Below the pieces are notes generated by a model. The model searched no databases, was not told the DNA's origin, and was given only the letters and a program-made list of their open reading frames with translations. From assembly GCA_900317745.1 (NCBI GenBank), contig ONHW01000013.1, positions 1-64,000 on the forward strand: a stretch of 64,000 bases of DNA. The letters are read 5' to 3'. Within the stretch, counting starts at the first letter, position 1, and every line of letters begins with the position of its first letter. The translations under genes and the position numbers were made by a program. Below, piece after piece: positions 61,367-64,000 of the stretch. The DNA comes from an uncultured Bacteroidales bacterium. Lineage in GTDB: Bacteria > Bacteroidota > Bacteroidia > Bacteroidales > Paludibacteraceae.

Positions 61367-62182
61367 GTGGACGAAGAAAAACTCATATTACGGTCGTTTG
61401 GTAGCGGAAGTAGCGGTAACTGTTACTACTTCGGCACGACAGAGCGCGGTATCCTGATAGATGCCGGTATCTCTGCGCGTACCATACACAAGTACCTGAA
61501 AGAGATGGGGTTGGACTTCAAGAACATCATGGGTGTACTTATCACTCACGATCATGCTGACCACATTCGCGCCGTAGGTACACTGGGTGAGCGCGTGCAT
61601 CTGCCGATATACGCCACTCCGCTGATTCACGAGGGTATAGATCGCAACTACGGCGTGACACAGAAGCTTCGCTCCGGCAGGCGTTACTTCACCAAAGGTG
61701 AGCCGTGGCAACTGGGTGATATGACTATCAACACGTTCGGCATCTCACATGACTCGACAGAGTGTGTAGGATACGTGATAGACTTTATGCACCAGCGGTT
61801 CATGATTGCTACCGACTGCGGTGAGCCTAATGCCGAGATGGAAGAGTATCTGCGCACCGCCAACCATATTATCATTGAGGCGAACCACGATGAGCAGTTG
61901 CTGCTGAACGGTCCGTACCCGACGTATCTGAAGCAACGTATCCTGTCTCCGCGCGGTCACCAATCGAATGTGACTTGCGGCGAACTGCTGGAGAGGAACT
62001 ATCATTACGGCATGAAGAACGTGTTCCTGTGCCATCTGAGCCAGGAGAACAACGACCCGAAGGTAGCATACGACACGGTGAGCGACCATCTGATGGAGAT
62101 TGGTGTTGTTCCCGGACGAGATATCAATCTATGTGTGCTGGAGCGCACGTCGCCAAGTGCGATTTTTGAGTTGAGTGTATAA
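61367..62182 (+). CDS. Metallo-beta-lactamase-fold hydrolase (YycJ/WalJ-like)
   Basis: 271 residues with a GTG start at 61367; no in-frame alternative lies between it and the repeat tract. GSGSSGNCYYF (12-22) and the metal motif THDHADHIRAV (near 60) place it in the YycJ branch of the fold; a further histidine lies in CHLSQENND near 223. Members are nucleases or phosphodiesterases; no target is known here. The last codons (FELSV) are themselves TTGAGTG-like. Confidence 0.92.
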   Translation: MDEEKLILRSFGSGSSGNCYYFGTTERGILIDAGISARTIHKYLKEMGLDFKNIMGVLITHDHADHIRAVGTLGERVHLPIYATPLIHEGIDRNYGVTQKLRSGRRYFTKGEPWQLGDMTINTFGISHDSTECVGYVIDFMHQRFMIATDCGEPNAEMEEYLRTANHIIIEANHDEQLLLNGPYPTYLKQRILSPRGHQSNVTCGELLERNYHYGMKNVFLCHLSQENNDPKVAYDTVSDHLMEIGVVPGRDINLCVLERTSPSAIFELSV

Positions 62183-62272
62183 ACAGACCGCACCTAAAGG
62201 TGCTGACAGAAGACAGACCGCACCTAAAGGTGCTGACAGAAGATAGACCGCACCTGAAGGTGCTGATAGAAG
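62183..62272. repeat. 30-bp tandem repeat, three copies
   Basis: Unit ACAGACCGC-ACCTAAAGGTGCTGACAGAAG; copies 1 and 2 are identical, copy 3 differs at three positions, and a short fourth start (ATAGATTGC) touches the next start codon. Each copy has the internal hairpin GCACC/GGTGC. It begins directly after the previous stop. Confidence 0.93.
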
Positions 62273-62281
62273 ATAGATTGC

Positions 62282-63019
62282 ATGAAACGATTAGTCATTA
62301 TCCCAACCTACAACGAGAAAGAGAATATCGAAGCCATCATAAAGGCGGTGTTCGGTTTGCCTGTGGAGTTTCACGTACTGGTAATAGACGACGGTTCGCC
62401 TGACGGCACGGCCGCTATTGTCAAACGAATGATAGGCGAGCAGAAGGCAGAACGGTTGTTCATCGTAGAACGCCAAGGCAAGTTAGGCCTGGGGACAGCG
62501 TATATAGCAGGATTCAAGTGGGCAATTGCGCACGAGTACGACTACATCTTCGAGATGGATGCAGACTTCTCGCACAACCCCAATGATCTGGTCAAACTAT
62601 ACGAGGCGCTGAGCGAAGGCGGTGCAGATGTAGCCATCGGCAGCCGTTATGTGACAGGCGTTAATGTTGTTAACTGGCCTATGGGACGCGTGCTGATGTC
62701 ATACTTTGCATCGAAATATGTTCGCACGGTGCTCGGCATAGATGTACACGACACAACAGCGGGATTCGTGGGGTACAAACGCGAGGTACTGGAGACAATA
62801 GAACTGGACAAGATCCGCTTCAAGGGTTACGCCTTCCAGATCGAAATGAAATTCACGGCTATTCAATGCGGATTTACGGTAAAAGAAGTACCAATCATCT
62901 TTGTCAACCGTGTGTTAGGAACGAGCAAGATGTCAGGCGGTATATTCTCGGAGGCATTGTTAGGCGTAGTACGGCTGAAAGTGTCTTCGTGGTTCAGGAA
63001 ATACCCTAAGAGAGTTTAG
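62282..63019 (+). CDS. GT2 polyprenol-phosphate mannose synthase-like glycosyltransferase
   Basis: 245 residues. LVIIPTYNEKENIE at the start, VIDDGSPDGTA (36-46), FEMDADFSHNP (the D-x-D metal site, near 96) and IGSRYVTG match the dolichol-phosphate mannose synthase (DPM1) type of family GT2. No C-terminal membrane helices are present, so it is the soluble form. It makes a lipid-linked sugar, probably polyprenyl-phosphate mannose, for surface glycan or lipoprotein glycosylation. The start follows the 30-bp repeat array with no gap for a normal leader, so it is likely cotranscribed with the gene before it. Confidence 0.93.
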   Translation: MKRLVIIPTYNEKENIEAIIKAVFGLPVEFHVLVIDDGSPDGTAAIVKRMIGEQKAERLFIVERQGKLGLGTAYIAGFKWAIAHEYDYIFEMDADFSHNPNDLVKLYEALSEGGADVAIGSRYVTGVNVVNWPMGRVLMSYFASKYVRTVLGIDVHDTTAGFVGYKREVLETIELDKIRFKGYAFQIEMKFTAIQCGFTVKEVPIIFVNRVLGTSKMSGGIFSEALLGVVRLKVSSWFRKYPKRV

Positions 63020-63132
63020 TGTTTAGGGTTGAGAGTTGAGGGTAGTTGAAAGTTGAGAGTTTAGTGTTGAGGGACATCCCCCGGCCCCTTCTCAGAAGGG
63101 GAGATTGGGTGAGAGTTTAGAGTTTAGAGTCG
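63020..63132. repeat. Heptad tract interrupted by C-rich hairpin repeat, copy 3
   Basis: GTTTAGT/GTTGAGA-type units at 63020-63070 and GTTTAGA units at 63113-63130 flank ACATCCCCCGGCCCCTTCTC-AGAAGGGGAGATTGG (63072-63110). The hairpin repeat therefore sits inside, or was inserted into, a heptad tract. Confidence 0.88.
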
Positions 63133-64000
63133 TTGAAAGTTACTAAGATTATATTTTTTTGTGTGGGTCTGCTGTGCATGGTATCGTGCGGCAGGCGGTC
63201 TGCGTCGTGTGAGGGCGAGGCAGAGGAGCAGGCGGCGGTTGAAAATGTTGAGCCGCGTTACGTGTACGGCATTGCAGCAGATGATTATACCATAGATACG
63301 TGTCGCGTGCACGCGGGCGAGACGCTGTCAGGCATACTGGGTCGCCATGGTTTGAGCAGCAAGCAATGGAATGCGATGCAACCGCTACTCAAGCAGCACC
63401 CCGAACTGACGGCTATACGCGAAGGCGGGCGATATTACGCGTTCCACAACGATACAGCATTATGCTACTATGCCTACAAGATCAGCCGCAGAGAGACGAT
63501 CATTGCCTCGCTACTGGACAGCCTGTATGTGTGGCGAGACACGTTGCCAATGCATATAGAGAGCAAGAAAGCGGAGTTCACTATCACCTCCTCACTATGG
63601 CAGGCTATCAGCAGTCAGGATCTGCCGGTGGAGTTGGCGCTTGAGTTGTCAGAGATTTATGCATGGACGATTAACTTCTTTGCGCTACAGCAAGGCGACA
63701 GCGTGCGTGTGCTGTACGACGAGCAGTACATTGATACCACACGCGTAGGTATAGGCAGGATATATGCGGCACATTTCTATCACGGCAAGCGCTGGTTGCC
63801 GGCATACTACGCTGATTCGGCAACGTTGAGTCCGTATCTGGCAGAGCAGATTCCTACAACGAAGATACACAACTACTACGACGAGCAAGGCAACAGTCTA
63901 AGGAAAACTTTTCTGAAAGCGCCGCTGAACTACAAGCGCATATCCTCGCATTTCAGTTACGCGCGCAAGCACCCTGTATATCACATTGTTCGTCCGCATA
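63133..64000 (+). CDS. M23-type peptidoglycan endopeptidase lipoprotein, N-terminal part
   Basis: At least 289 residues, continuing past the right edge. The only start that yields the full lipoprotein signal (KVTKIIFFCVGLLCMVSC) is the TTG at 63133; a stop lies in frame at 63118 and the next ATG (63178) would remove the signal. A LysM-like or OapA-type segment (about 55-95, VHAGETLSGILGRHG) precedes a helical spacer and the beginning of an M23 domain: YKRISSHFSYARKHP then VYHIVRPH, the last histidine being just before the usual HxGxDY zinc site, which lies outside the window. M23 enzymes cut peptidoglycan cross-bridges. The TTG start lies at the edge of the heptad tract. Confidence 0.85.
   Translation, partial: MKVTKIIFFCVGLLCMVSCGRRSASCEGEAEEQAAVENVEPRYVYGIAADDYTIDTCRVHAGETLSGILGRHGLSSKQWNAMQPLLKQHPELTAIREGGRYYAFHNDTALCYYAYKISRRETIIASLLDSLYVWRDTLPMHIESKKAEFTITSSLWQAISSQDLPVELALELSEIYAWTINFFALQQGDSVRVLYDEQYIDTTRVGIGRIYAAHFYHGKRWLPAYYADSATLSPYLAEQIPTTKIHNYYDEQGNSLRKTFLKAPLNYKRISSHFSYARKHPVYHIVRPH

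Noticed and set aside
62183-62272. Possible CRISPR array
   Set aside because: The 30-bp units are directly contiguous with no unique spacers and no cas genes are present.
1-64000. tRNA, rRNA and riboswitches
   Set aside because: I looked at all intergenic regions over 100 bp and saw no cloverleaf, rRNA segment or known riboswitch core.

Overview
The window is chromosomal DNA of a Bacteroidales bacterium (phylum Bacteroidota). The evidence is a SusC/SusD pair, nine promoters of the Bacteroidota form TTTG-N20-TAnnTTTG, a DUF4295 (bL38-type) gene beside rpmG and rpmB, and many Sec-exported proteins with Big2, F5/8C and FnIII domains. I cannot place it to genus; base composition is roughly balanced.

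Layout. 1-2,340: the first codons of an unknown gene, a DUF3987 ATPase and a solitary exosortase-like protease. 2,403-5,392: a secreted protein built of repeated beta modules, then a repeat-rich intergenic stretch with a 132-bp tandem duplication and a 44-residue small protein. 5,393-41,136: one 36-kb block, all on the minus strand, forming a beta-1,3-glucan (laminarin, callose or yeast-glucan type) utilisation locus. In transcription order it has a membrane-spanning Y_Y_Y/LuxR-type regulator, GH81, SusC, SusD, a glycan-binding lipoprotein, GH16, GH128, GH16, a second glycan-binding lipoprotein, GH16, a frameshifted GH16, a GPH-family symporter, a cytoplasmic GH149-type phosphorylase, GH30, and three large secreted multidomain proteins. 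The inferred flow is: surface endo-glucanases (GH81, GH16, GH128) cut the glucan, SusCD imports it, GH30 trims side chains, the GPH symporter crosses the inner membrane, and the phosphorylase makes glucose-1-phosphate. 41,366-42,367: aroC, divergent from the regulator. 42,996-52,754: a plus-strand run of secreted adhesin-like proteins, a second 44-residue protein, a BASS transporter and an HD hydrolase. 52,744-64,000: tex, two secreted proteins, the ribosomal cluster DUF4295-rpmG-rpmB, yidC, a metallo-beta-lactamase-fold hydrolase, a GT2 dolichol-phosphate-mannose-synthase-like enzyme and the start of an M23-type lipoprotein.

Two patterns run through the window. First, ten secreted proteins end in the same short C-terminal motif, roughly K-hh-x-x-G-x-hhI-h-[RK]-[DN]-G-h-h-Y-x-h-x-G. 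None of the ten has a lipobox, and none of the lipoproteins has the motif, which suggests a sorting signal. Second, degenerate short tandem repeats, mostly with a 7- or 8-bp period, lie in many intergenic gaps and also inside the reading frames of conserved genes (GH30, GH81, the regulator, aroC, tex, secreted-protein linkers) without breaking them. In one GH16 gene a 10-bp tandem duplication does break the frame, inside the catalytic motif.
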